Part shown: positions 1 through 8,132 of the stretch, piece by piece
How the letters are laid out: the number at the start of each line of letters is the position of its first letter
Position numbering within the stretch: the stretch's first letter is position 1
Assembly: GCA_009910795.1 (NCBI GenBank)
Contig: VMEE01000076.1
Coordinates: forward strand, 7,309-71,308
DNA: 64,000 nt
Source of the DNA: Dehalobacter sp. CP
Lineage (GTDB): Bacteria; Bacillota_B; Desulfitobacteriia; Desulfitobacteriales; Syntrophobotulaceae
Direction of reading: 5' to 3'
Program-made: the position numbers and the translations under genes
The notes under the pieces: model-generated
What the model saw: only the letters and a program-made list of their open reading frames with translations
Told to the model about the DNA's origin: nothing
The model's database searches: none

Positions 1-920
1 AAGGCTATGCCTTGGAATACTTATTTGCGAAGATTTTTGCTTTAGACCATACGTATGATGCTTTTGTTTTGTTTGATGCCGATAATCTCGTCAAGGATAA
101 TTTCCTCAGAGAGATGAATAAAAAGCTCTGTCAGGGAGATCAAATCATTCAAGGCTATGTGGATTCCAAGAACCCTTATGATACCTGGGTCACCACTTCG
201 TTTTCAATTGCATTTTGGATGATGAACAGGCTGGTACAGCTGGCCAGGTTTAATTTCGGAGTTTCCAATACCCTGGCTGGTACGGGGATGTGTATTTCCT
301 ACGATGTACTTAAGAAATTTGGCTGGGGAGCTCACTCTTTGGTTGAAGATCTCGAGTTTACGATGAAAGCCTTGGTATATGGGATAAAAACCAGCTGGGC
401 GCATGACGCGGTCGTTTATGACGAGAAGCCGCTTAGTTTTGTACAGTCCTGTCATCAGAGGAAACGCTGGGCTCAGGGGCAGGTTGACGTTGCCTGCAGA
501 TATTTGCCTATTCTTCTTGTAAAAGGATTCCGCGAGAAAAAGTGGCTGTATTTTGATGCAGCGATGCATCTCTTTCAGCCGTTCTTCTTGATTATTTCGG
601 CTTCGTTTATTGTGATGCAGGTGTTATTCTTTCTGCGCCCTTATTATGTCAACTTGTTTATTGACTATATTCCTGCAGGTGTCTGGCAGGTTCTTTCCGG
701 AAGTGTTATTGTTTTTGCCATATTGTCCCTGTACTTGGACAAAAAGCCTACCAAGGCCTATTTTGGCTTGATTCTGTATCCGATCTTTATGTACAGCTGG
801 ATACCGATCATTATTGCCGGGTTCATTCACCGCAACAAGAAAGAGTGGTCGCATACAATGCATACCCGCTCAATCAATTATGAGGAAATTCGTGCGGAAG
901 AAAAAGTATCGACCAGCTGA
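1..920 (+). CDS. Glycosyltransferase family 2, membrane-bound (5' end outside window)
   Basis: The reading frame is open from the first bases of the window (codons begin at base 3), so the true start lies upstream. The visible part is a processive-type GT-A glycosyltransferase: a DAD metal/nucleotide-binding motif near the start, an ED pair (LVEDLEF) as the likely catalytic base region, and a QRKRW motif of the Q-x-x-R-W type. About four hydrophobic segments fill the C-terminal third. Such enzymes move sugars from nucleotide donors to a growing or lipid-linked polysaccharide at the cytoplasmic membrane. The exact product cannot be told. A strong terminator follows the stop codon. Confidence 0.85.
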   Translation, partial: GYALEYLFAKIFALDHTYDAFVLFDADNLVKDNFLREMNKKLCQGDQIIQGYVDSKNPYDTWVTTSFSIAFWMMNRLVQLARFNFGVSNTLAGTGMCISYDVLKKFGWGAHSLVEDLEFTMKALVYGIKTSWAHDAVVYDEKPLSFVQSCHQRKRWAQGQVDVACRYLPILLVKGFREKKWLYFDAAMHLFQPFFLIISASFIVMQVLFFLRPYYVNLFIDYIPAGVWQVLSGSVIVFAILSLYLDKKPTKAYFGLILYPIFMYSWIPIIIAGFIHRNKKEWSHTMHTRSINYEEIRAEEKVSTS

Positions 921-937
921 CAGTCTCAAGGTAAACG

Positions 938-963
938 AAGACCCGGTTTTACCCGGGTCTTTT
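938..963 (+). terminator. Rho-independent terminator after the glycosyltransferase
   Basis: A perfect 9-bp stem (938-946 with 953-961) is closed by a six-base loop and followed by a short T run. It separates the glycosyltransferase from the tRNA operon. Confidence 0.85.
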
Positions 964-1021
964 CGCTTGCTGTGAAATAACAATCCATCAGAAGATGTCT
1001 TGTTTTTACGCAAAAAATCCT

Positions 1022-1050
1022 TTGACACACCATCGATATTTGTGTATACT
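1022..1050 (+). promoter_or_regulatory. Sigma-70 type promoter of the tRNA array
   Basis: TTGACA at 1022-1027 and TATACT at 1045-1050 are separated by 17 bp, about 20 bp before the first tRNA. All seven tRNAs lie on the same strand and could be one transcript. Confidence 0.8.
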
Positions 1051-1071
1051 ATAATTCGTCACAGCAAGCCT

Positions 1072-1147
<76 letters not shown>

Positions 1148-1297
1148 AACTCGAAGTTCGAAGTTTGACGCGCGAAGTTCGAAAAAGCATATTAAGATAT
1201 TGCTTGAAGAGCGGAAGGTACGAACTGAACATCGGGAAACTTACTGTAGAGGAATACGAAGGTTCGAATATCGAACGTCGTGCCTGAATACCGAATT
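1148..1297 (+). repeat. TTCGAA-rich spacer between tRNA-Val and tRNA-Asp
   Basis: The 150-bp spacer carries GTTCGAA-type motifs at its left end (about 1151-1186) and related GTTCGAATATCGAAC-type motifs at its right end (about 1259-1282). The two ends can pair with each other. No coding potential is evident. The same design occurs in the next spacer (1375-1541). Confidence 0.55.
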
Positions 1298-1374
1298 GGC
1301 CCCGTAGCTTAGTGGTTTAAAGCGCCTGCCTGTCACGCAGGAGATCGTCGGTTCAAATCCGATCGGGGTCGCCA
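1298..1374 (+). tRNA. tRNA-Asp (GUC)
   Basis: A 77-nt cloverleaf with anticodon loop CUGUCAC, encoded CCA, and an acceptor stem closed apart from one G-U pair. Confidence 0.95.
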
Positions 1375-1541
1375 TACGCGATATTCGAAGTTCGTGGTTC
1401 GAAGTTCGAAAGGTGGAAGTTAAATTCCATAGCGAATAGTCACCACGGTACTTGGAATTATAGATCAACTATTGCGGATTAGATACCGCAGAGGCATACA
1501 CAAGTTCGAACATCGAACATCGTGCCTCGAACATCGATTAT
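1375..1541 (+). repeat. TTCGAA-rich spacer between tRNA-Asp and tRNA-Phe
   Basis: A second long spacer with TTCGAA and TCGAACATCGAAC motifs at its two ends (about 1380-1410 and 1503-1538) around an unrelated middle. It is related in design to the spacer at 1148-1297, whereas the four later spacers in the array are only 3-24 bp long. Confidence 0.55.
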
Positions 1542-1617
<76 letters not shown>

Positions 1618-1624
1618 TGATCAT

Positions 1625-1699
1625 GCGGGTGTAACTCAGTGGTAGAGTGTCACCTTGCCAAGGTGAAAGTCGCGAGTTCGAATCTCGTCACCCGCTCCA
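1625..1699 (+). tRNA. tRNA-Gly (GCC)
   Basis: A 75-nt cloverleaf with anticodon loop UUGCCAA, a perfect 7-bp acceptor stem and encoded CCA. Confidence 0.95.
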
Positions 1700-1708
1700 A
1701 AAACTTAT

Positions 1709-1783
<75 letters not shown>

Positions 1784-1786
1784 AAC

Positions 1787-1875
1787 GCCGAAGTGGCGGA
1801 ACTGGCAGACGCACGGGACTTAAAATCCCGCGAGGTTTACCCCTCGTACCGGTTCGATTCCGGTCTTCGGCACCA
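1787..1875 (+). tRNA. tRNA-Leu (UAA)
   Basis: An 89-nt class II tRNA with a long variable arm, anticodon loop CUUAAAA and encoded CCA. Confidence 0.95.
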
Positions 1876-1880
1876 ATTTT

Positions 1881-1957
1881 GGGTTTGTAGCTCAGCTGGT
1901 TAGAGTACTGCGTTGACATCGCAGGGGTCGGAGGTTCGAGTCCTCTCAAACCCACCA
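1881..1957 (+). tRNA. tRNA-Val (GAC)
   Basis: A 77-nt cloverleaf with anticodon loop UUGACAU and encoded CCA. It is the last tRNA of the array and borders the accessory region, so its 3' end is a plausible integration target. Confidence 0.95.
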
Positions 1958-2068
1958 TTTTACTAAATGGTGAAAACAAAATGAAACGCTAGAAGCGTTG
2001 ATACAAAAGGATTTGCTGTTTTCGAAAAGATATGGGGGTTGGACAACTTGTCCATAATTAAGGATAAA

Positions 2069-2175
2069 TACTCGTAAATATCTCTAAGAATCCGTAAGTA
2101 TTGGGTCAAAATTCGGTCAACAAAATAATGAATTAGAACAATAGAAAAGACCTGTAAAAAAAGGTCTTTTTTTAT
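2069..2175 (+). repeat. Diverged repeat copy A with terminator
   Basis: Contains tandem GGTCAA-like motifs, the block AAAATAATGAATT, then GAACAA, and ends in a terminator (AAGACCT/AGGTCTT stem at 2147-2168 followed by T7). The order and spacing match copy B at 2422-2541. Confidence 0.5.
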
Positions 2176-2421
2176 AATAAAAATGACTAGAAATTGAATA
2201 AAGCCAAGTGAAATAGAATAGCAATTAGTAATAATAAATCTCGCTTTTAAAGCGTCTTTAAGCCGTTAAACCGTTCGAATTTAGGTTTGGGTAGTGGCAC
2301 ACCTATCCAGCTAATTTTAACTGATTCTAGGCTCATTTAAACGGATAACATTTTAAAGCATAGACCTTCAAATACTTGCGTACCAACGGTTTGATGATAT
2401 TTTGTGTTAATAGTTATATCG

Positions 2422-2541
2422 CAGTAAATACCGCAAATTACTATAAGTATCTGTAAGTTCCTAGTCAAAAACCTAGTCAGGAGCCTAGGCAAAAATAATG
2501 AATTTGAACAAACTAAGAGACCTGTTTCGAGGTCTCTTTTG
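2422..2541 (+). repeat. Diverged repeat copy B with terminator
   Basis: Same layout as copy A: a GTAAGT motif, three CCTAGTCA/CCTAGGCA units, the AAAATAATGAATT block, GAACAA, then a perfect 8-bp terminator stem (2516-2523 with 2530-2537) and four T. The two copies could be arm sites of an old integration site or tails of two dead genes. Confidence 0.5.
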
Positions 2542-2918
2542 CTATATAATTTTGAAATTATCCGCCAATTTAGGCGGTTATATTATTTCTCCATATAATT
2601 CTTCAATCTAAACATTCAAACAGCTTAAAGGTTATTTAAAACACTGTATGTCCATGTTAAGTATGCTATCTTCGCTAAAGAGGTATCGGCAATACTAATC
2701 CTATTAAATTTGCTAGGTGTATTAGTGAGTTGGAAAAGATTTATGGGATTAAAGTTGCTAATCCTCAATTAGTGCTAAATGTGAATCTATGATAAATAAA
2801 TTTCAAGTGTATGGAATGATACAATTTTTAAGAACGATTATTTCTGGCCAACAATAAACATATCAACTCTTGATAGTGTGCTGGGAGACATAGGACTCCA
2901 ATTAATTCAATGATTAAT

Positions 2919-5042
2919 TTACTTTGTTATACTTATTTGGTATTCACTTAGTTTCCGGTAAAGAGTAGTTCTGGATATTCCTAGGATTTCAGAAACTTTT
3001 TTTGTATCATTATTTAAGCATCGCATTGTGGTTTCAATAGCTTGTTTTTCTATTTGGCTAATCGATAATAGTTGATTAGATTTCTGATATATATCACTAT
3101 TTGGATTAACTAAGGTATTTGCGAAAAATGGAATTTTCTTTTGGTTGGCTTCTTGGCTTAAATATGAATCGGGTCTGTGCCGTATTCTTTCAGGAAAATC
3201 CGATAACTGTATGCAGTCTTTTTGCGATGCACTGATTGCATAAAACAGGCAATTTTCCAATTCTCTGATATTGCCGGGCCATGAATAATTACGTAATAAC
3301 TCCCATGCCTCCTCTGTAATCTTAGGTATAATACTATTTTCTTTATTAGAAAAAATATTTAAAAAATATCTTGTCAGTATTTCAATATCTCCATCTCGTT
3401 CTCTTAAAGGAGGTAAAGATATCGGCAATACACACAATCTAAAATAAAGATCTTCACGAAATTTTTTTTCTTTTACCAGTTTTTCCAGGTCTTGATTGGT
3501 CGCAGCAATAACTCTGAAATCTACTGGTATATTGCGATTTCCTCCTATACGCATAACCTTTTTATCCTCCAGTACTCTTAGGAGTGTCGGTTGGAAATCA
3601 AGAGGCATATCGCCAATTTCGTCTAAAAATAATGTTCCGCCATTAGCTAATTCAATCTTTCCTTTTTGACCATCTTTAAGTGCACCGGTAAAAGAGCCTT
3701 TTTCATAGCCGAAAAGCTCACTTTCTATAAGGTTTCTTGGGAGTGAAGCACAATTTAAAGCTATAAAAGGATCGGTGGGGCGGGATTCGTTATGTATTGC
3801 CTGAGCGAATAATTCTTTACCTGTTCCGCTTTCCCCTAGAATCAGAATGTTAGCAGGAGTTTTTGCGAAGACCTGAGCTTGGCTAATAATTTGTTTTAAT
3901 TTTGTACTGGTACTAATAATGTTTTGAAAAGTAAATTTTGCATCAGACTGAGAGTGTGACTTAATTACCGCTTTATTATTTGGAAGCGGATCTAGGATAA
4001 CAGTAATCCCTTCAAGGCACCCATTCTCGGGATTAATGATTGGATTCATTGAGCACGTATACTTATTTTTTGTTTCGATATGGATACTTGTCACAAAATT
4101 GGCTGCTTTTTGAGGATACTTTATTACACTTTGGATAATTGATTGATTGTCAATAATTGTATTAAGATTGCGGCCAATAATAAGATCCACATTATCATCA
4201 TTTAAGTTAATCATTCGTCTTGCTGAATCATTTGCTAGAATAATAGTTCCTTGATCGTCTGTCAATAAACATCCCTCAGAAACAAAACTAAGAGTAGTAT
4301 GTAAGAAACGGTTCTTTAAAGCGAGTCTACGATTGATGCGTGACAACTCTAACTGGCCTTGTATAGCGCGTGCCGTTAAGCAGGAGATGTTAAAAAATGT
4401 AGGGGCTAAAATTTTATCGTGACTGCTCTTAACAACAGTCGTTATTCCAAATAATCCGACTAAATATCCATCGTAAAATATTGGTGCTGCTGCTGAAGCA
4501 ATAAGATTCTTTAAACCATAGAAATAGTGTTCGGGGCCATTGATTTGCACGGGAGCTTGAAGGGCAAGACAAGTCCCTACAGCGTGAGTACCAATCACAT
4601 TTTCGGAAAAACAGAACCCAGGCCCGATGTTAATTTTATTGGTCTCAAGTTCAAGTTGGGCATCTTTGTGTGTATATAGTAAAATGCAGTTTTCATCGGC
4701 CAAGCTGGTAATACAAGAAGGGGTGATCGAATGTAACATTTTTTCTGTTTCATGGATAATTGGAAGTGCTGTGTCGAGAAGCAGTTTTTTGGTCTTTTTT
4801 ATCATTTCGAATTTTGCACTATCAAGCAGATTGGCAGAATGAAACGTATATGGGTTAACATTCATATCCCTTGATCGTAGCCATGATTCGGCAATTTCTT
4901 TTCTTATAACAGACATCTGCCTTGGATCTGCATTTTGCTCAATGCATCTTTTCCAACAATCCAATATGTCTTGCCAATTATGATCCTGATCATATAGATT
5001 TTTAGTGTTTTTTATGGTTTTCTTGCCGTTCGACATATTCAT
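2919..5042 (-). CDS. Sigma-54-dependent transcriptional activator, AcoR-like
   Basis: A 707-residue activator with the layout of AcoR-type regulators. The N-terminal W-x-R-S segment is followed by a GAF-like sensor domain (about residues 85-220), a PAS domain (about 235-345), an AAA+ ATPase core and a C-terminal Fis-type helix-turn-helix (about 665-705). Walker A GESGTGKE lies near residue 400. The sigma-54 contact loop reads GSFTGA instead of GAFTGA, a known tolerated variant. An AAGGAG site sits 10 bp before the chosen ATG; a second ATG two codons later is possible. Such proteins open sigma-54 promoters in response to small molecules. I found no convincing -24/-12 promoter in the window, so its target is unknown. 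Confidence 0.9.
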   Translation of the reverse strand: MNMSNGKKTIKNTKNLYDQDHNWQDILDCWKRCIEQNADPRQMSVIRKEIAESWLRSRDMNVNPYTFHSANLLDSAKFEMIKKTKKLLLDTALPIIHETEKMLHSITPSCITSLADENCILLYTHKDAQLELETNKINIGPGFCFSENVIGTHAVGTCLALQAPVQINGPEHYFYGLKNLIASAAAPIFYDGYLVGLFGITTVVKSSHDKILAPTFFNISCLTARAIQGQLELSRINRRLALKNRFLHTTLSFVSEGCLLTDDQGTIILANDSARRMINLNDDNVDLIIGRNLNTIIDNQSIIQSVIKYPQKAANFVTSIHIETKNKYTCSMNPIINPENGCLEGITVILDPLPNNKAVIKSHSQSDAKFTFQNIISTSTKLKQIISQAQVFAKTPANILILGESGTGKELFAQAIHNESRPTDPFIALNCASLPRNLIESELFGYEKGSFTGALKDGQKGKIELANGGTLFLDEIGDMPLDFQPTLLRVLEDKKVMRIGGNRNIPVDFRVIAATNQDLEKLVKEKKFREDLYFRLCVLPISLPPLRERDGDIEILTRYFLNIFSNKENSIIPKITEEAWELLRNYSWPGNIRELENCLFYAISASQKDCIQLSDFPERIRHRPDSYLSQEANQKKIPFFANTLVNPNSDIYQKSNQLLSISQIEKQAIETTMRCLNNDTKKVSEILGISRTTLYRKLSEYQISITK

Positions 5043-5138
5043 TGGGCAATCAACTCCTTAGTCTACTTAAGAAAAAGTCAACCAGGTATGACGATAATCC
5101 TTTATAGTTCAGTTATTCTGATTAAGTATAAAGCTATA

Positions 5139-5153
5139 CCTGCTTAAAGCAGG
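5139..5153. promoter_or_regulatory. 15-bp palindrome upstream of the sigma-54 activator
   Basis: CCTGCTT-A-AAGCAGG is a perfect 7+1+7 inverted repeat about 100 bp upstream of the activator start. It could be a self-regulatory binding site. This is inference from position and symmetry only. Confidence 0.35.
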
Positions 5154-5191
5154 CAACTATAAGTTCACTTTGTAAAAACAATTATTTTAAT

Positions 5192-5389
5192 GAAATCGTA
5201 AAGGCCTTAGTGATTTATCTATTACACATTGATAATGTGGATAAAGACACAAAGGTTTCTCAGAGATAACTGAAACCAACTCAATTATTAGCTCTATTCA
5301 AGATATTGCAACACAATCTAATTTGCTTGCTTAAATCGTAGCAATAGAGGCAGCCCTTGCAGGTGATAAGGGAAGAGGATTTTCCGTTA
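5192..5389 (+). pseudogene. Fragment of a methyl-accepting chemotaxis protein signalling domain
   Basis: Translation gives EIVKAL, then IDNVDKDTK, then (after a frameshift near 5263) [18 protein letters not shown], an in-frame TAA, and [16 protein letters not shown]. This is the conserved hairpin tip of the MCP signalling domain. It aligns closely with the intact soluble MCP at 18739-19563 ([33 protein letters not shown]). Both ends are missing, so it is a dead copy. Just downstream, 5395-5490 shows another protein-like stretch (HTGYFQALPYLAGRKEADIV, then a stop) that I do not recognise. Confidence 0.8.
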
Positions 5390-5562
5390 AGAACCTACGG
5401 CCACACAGGTTACTTTCAAGCATTGCCTTATCTTGCAGGAAGAAAAGAGGCAGACATAGTCTAACCAGAATACTGCAATGCAATGGGTTTAAGTAATTCT
5501 ATAATATGACTCCTTAAAGTTAGGAAAATACATCAAAGGACGGAATACTTTTAACAGCTATG

Positions 5563-6243
5563 CTATATTTTTGTCTGATAGTCTTTTAGTTTTTGAATAT
5601 CTCTTATATAGTAGTACCCATTAGTAAAATCAATTAGCTTCATTTTTTTTAATTTTTGAATAACTCTTACGGTCGTGACTCGATTAATACCAAGCAGGTT
5701 GCTCACAAACTGTTGAGTAATATTAATATTCAATTTAATCTTTGCCTCTTCTTTTAAACCGTAATTTTCGGCCATTACTATAAGAAGATTGCAGATTCTC
5801 CATTCCGTATTATAAAAGAGTAGTTCATCTACCAGGTTCATCATGGAAACCATTTTTTTAGTCAGCGACCGTAGAATAGACAATGTTACATCCAAATCTG
5901 TTGCTAATAAATTCATGAGGTCACTATGCTTTATAGAGATTAAAGAAGAGTCCTTTGTTGTCTTAAAGTAATAAGTGAGAGGTATTTGAAAAAGGAAACA
6001 AGTTTCCCATAATATACTGCCTTCATCAAAAATTCCCACTATTCGTTCATTCCCTTTCGGGGAGTATTCGTAAGCGAATACGCTACCCTTATTGACATAA
6101 CATAATTCATTTGGAAGGTCACCGGGAGAGGCTATCATTGTATTCTTAGCAATAAGTGATTCTCTCCCTTTGTTAATTAATGCTTTGGAGATATTATCAC
6201 GTTTGCAAATAATTGAAAACTCTTCTCTGTTTAATCGCTCCAT
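5563..6243 (-). CDS. rdhK: CRP/FNR-family regulator of reductive dehalogenase genes (RdhK/CprK type)
   Basis: A 226-residue regulator with an N-terminal cyclic-nucleotide-binding-like beta barrel (about 15-130), a long dimer helix and a C-terminal winged helix-turn-helix (QQFVSNLLGINRVTTVRVI). Length and layout match CprK, which binds chlorinated phenols and activates cpr genes in Desulfitobacterium. It is divergent from rdhA, with about 195 bp between the two starts and a perfect palindrome in that gap, the usual arrangement for RdhK and its target. The ligand cannot be read from sequence. Several cysteines are present, but I cannot confirm the CprK redox pair. Confidence 0.85.
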   Translation of the reverse strand: MERLNREEFSIICKRDNISKALINKGRESLIAKNTMIASPGDLPNELCYVNKGSVFAYEYSPKGNERIVGIFDEGSILWETCFLFQIPLTYYFKTTKDSSLISIKHSDLMNLLATDLDVTLSILRSLTKKMVSMMNLVDELLFYNTEWRICNLLIVMAENYGLKEEAKIKLNINITQQFVSNLLGINRVTTVRVIQKLKKMKLIDFTNGYYYIRDIQKLKDYQTKI

Positions 6244-6345
6244 AAATGACCAACCTCCACCATAGTAGAAATAGAGTCAATGTTTATTATTATCTAATAT
6301 CCCATTATCTAATATTCATTATACACTTTCAATCCAGAAACAGAT

Positions 6346-6388
6346 GTAGCTTAAGCTACCTTAGTAGTGAAAACACCTATCCTATTAC
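6346..6388 (+). promoter_or_regulatory. Candidate RdhK operator and class II promoter of rdhA
   Basis: GTAGCTTAAGCTAC (6346-6359) is a perfect 14-bp palindrome. A TATTAC -10-like hexamer sits at 6383-6388 with no good -35. If transcription starts near 6394, the palindrome centre lies near -41.5, the position used by CRP/FNR class II activators. The half-site differs from the published TTAAT dehalobox. Confidence 0.55.
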
Positions 6389-6438
6389 TTTGAACTATGC
6401 TAATTTTTAGACAAAGTTTAAAAGGAGGATATGCATGT

Positions 6439-7770
6439 ATGGACTTAAGTAATGAGAACACAAAGAACCTGGAAGAAAAAAAGAGTATCCCGAAGAAACT
6501 AAGCAGGAGGTTTTTTTTGAAAACCTCACTGGGAATGGGGGTTGGGGTAGCGGGTGCAGCCTTACTGGGGAATCAGTTGACGGGGGTTCCGGGAGTGGAC
6601 AGGATAGCTGAAGCGGCGGATATTGTACAGCATAATGATATGCCCGTTGAAATTTCAGCCGATTACAAGCGGTATGATCAGTGTAAAAATGTTATTATGC
6701 GCTCTTATGCGGGAGATCCGGTAACAGCCCCCTTGTTCGCCCGTTATTTCGGTCAACATACCGGGGAATTTCCTTCAAAAGAAGGACCGGGCAGGGGCAG
6801 GCTTGAGGACGCCTTGATGGCGGGCGCGGGATCTATTGAGGGTGATATTAATGGTTATCATTCTCCAGGGTTTGCTTCACAAGGACTATTATATAAATGG
6901 GACTATCCAGTAAATCCCGATGTATATAAATTTGACAGCCCTGAGCTTGCGAGCAAGGCTGTTAAAAAAGCGGCAGAATTTTGCGGAGCAAGCTTGGTCG
7001 GGATAGCCCCATATGACGAACGTTGGGTCTTTGAAACTGTTTTCGATATGAAAACAATGAAAGGTGTTCCGAACGTATTGCCTTTTAAGCCTACGAATGT
7101 GGTCGTTATGGCTCTGGAAATGAGCTATGAAGGATTTCAAGGGGCTCCGGATTTTCTCGAAATGGCGTCAACAGCCAATATTTATTCCAATATGAGTGTT
7201 ACGGCGCATAAAGTAAGTGCTTTCATTCGGCGGTTAGGTTATCACGCCATTGCTTGCGGCAATGATACGGCTTTGAGCGTTCCGCTGGCTGTCCAAGCCG
7301 GTTTGGGAGAATTGAGCAGAATTGGTATTCTTCTTACTCCTGAATTCGGGCCAAGAGTTAGGATATGCAAAGTGTTTACAGATTTGCCGTTAGCTATTGA
7401 CAAGCCGATTACTTTTGGAGCAATGGAATTTTGCAAAAACTGCAGAAAATGCGCGGATGCCTGTCCTTCAGGTGCGATATCCAAAGAGAAAGAACCCAGC
7501 TTTGATGTTTCAACCGTTTCGACAAATGGTGGTGTGAAGAAATGGGCTATGGACTGCGAGAAATGTTTATCCCAGTGGGCAGAAGTCGGTACTGACTGCG
7601 GTATTTGTATTAAAGTTTGTCCTTACAATAAAAGTGATGAATGGCATCATGATCTTGTCAGATTGGGGACAAGGACCCCTGCAAGGCCAGTCCTAAGATT
7701 CTTTGATGATTTGTTCGGTTATGGCAAGATTAGCGTTGAAGATGCAACAAAGGATTTCTGGAATAAATAG
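6439..7770 (+). CDS. rdhA: Reductive dehalogenase catalytic subunit
   Basis: A corrinoid- and Fe-S-dependent terminal reductase that removes halogen from organohalides outside the cytoplasmic membrane. The 443-residue preprotein starts with a Tat signal (RRFFLKT, Arg23-Arg24, then a hydrophobic stretch). Two [4Fe-4S] motifs lie near the C-terminus: C332-x2-C-x2-C-x3-CP and C373-x2-C followed by C387-x2-C-x3-CP. I chose the ATG at 6439 because AAAGGAGG lies at 6421-6428; the longer frame from 6397 adds an implausible leader. The length is close to CprA-type chlorophenol dehalogenases (about 447 residues) and shorter than PceA (about 550), but substrate cannot be inferred from this. It leads the rdhA-rdhB-rdhC operon. 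Confidence 0.95.
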   Translation: MDLSNENTKNLEEKKSIPKKLSRRFFLKTSLGMGVGVAGAALLGNQLTGVPGVDRIAEAADIVQHNDMPVEISADYKRYDQCKNVIMRSYAGDPVTAPLFARYFGQHTGEFPSKEGPGRGRLEDALMAGAGSIEGDINGYHSPGFASQGLLYKWDYPVNPDVYKFDSPELASKAVKKAAEFCGASLVGIAPYDERWVFETVFDMKTMKGVPNVLPFKPTNVVVMALEMSYEGFQGAPDFLEMASTANIYSNMSVTAHKVSAFIRRLGYHAIACGNDTALSVPLAVQAGLGELSRIGILLTPEFGPRVRICKVFTDLPLAIDKPITFGAMEFCKNCRKCADACPSGAISKEKEPSFDVSTVSTNGGVKKWAMDCEKCLSQWAEVGTDCGICIKVCPYNKSDEWHHDLVRLGTRTPARPVLRFFDDLFGYGKISVEDATKDFWNK

Positions 7771-7797
7771 TAAGGTTGAATAAGGAGTGATATTAGT

Positions 7798-8109
7798 ATG
7801 ATTATTTTTTGGTTGATTCTGGGTGCACTTGTGGCATCGGCCTTTTGGTTTGTTTATTTAAAGTTCCAGGTAGCGGGAAAAATGTCCAAAACGAAGTGGG
7901 TATTGGCTCTAATATCTGTTTTATGGGGAGCTTTCACCATAGCATGGATTGTCAGCAGTTTGGCAGAGGCAGAAATTCAAGCTGCCGGTATGGGATTACT
8001 GATATTTGGAGGAATTTTCCTCTGTCTTATTCTTCTTACGGTTAAATGGAATGATTTAATATCCAAATTAACTTTTAAAAATAATGCGAAAGATAGTGCA
8101 ATTTCATAA
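7798..8109 (+). CDS. rdhB: Reductive dehalogenase membrane anchor
   Basis: A 103-residue, three-helix membrane protein 27 bp after rdhA. Between helices 2 and 3 it has the motif W-x-x-S-S-x-x-E-x-E, which is characteristic of RdhB and places conserved glutamates on the outer face near RdhA. Its role is to hold RdhA at the outside of the cytoplasmic membrane. It has a Shine-Dalgarno sequence (AAGGAGTG) at a sensible distance. Identity is secure from context and motif together. Confidence 0.92.
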   Translation: MIIFWLILGALVASAFWFVYLKFQVAGKMSKTKWVLALISVLWGAFTIAWIVSSLAEAEIQAAGMGLLIFGGIFLCLILLTVKWNDLISKLTFKNNAKDSAIS

Positions 8110-8132
8110 GTAGAAATAAGGTATAAGCAATA

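Larger units (their letters stand above)
1958..2918. other. Gene-free 960-bp stretch at the tRNA/accessory junction
   Basis: No intact gene is visible. The stretch holds two diverged repeats, each ending in a terminator (2069-2175 and 2422-2541). It also holds a short protein-like remnant at about 2679-2792 in the + strand, reading RGIGNTNPIKFARC and then ISELEKIYGIKV. That remnant has no start codon and I do not recognise it. AT content is higher than in the flanking tRNA block. I infer an old integration or deletion scar. Confidence 0.5.

Noticed and set aside
2293..2315. TGGCAC-like sequence as a sigma-54 promoter
   Set aside because: TGGCAC is present but the GC of the -12 element is two bases out of place, and no gene follows on that strand.
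6397..6438. Longer start for rdhA at 6397
   Set aside because: The added residues lack a ribosome site and lie at the predicted transcription start; AAAGGAGG at 6421-6428 fits the ATG at 6439 much better.
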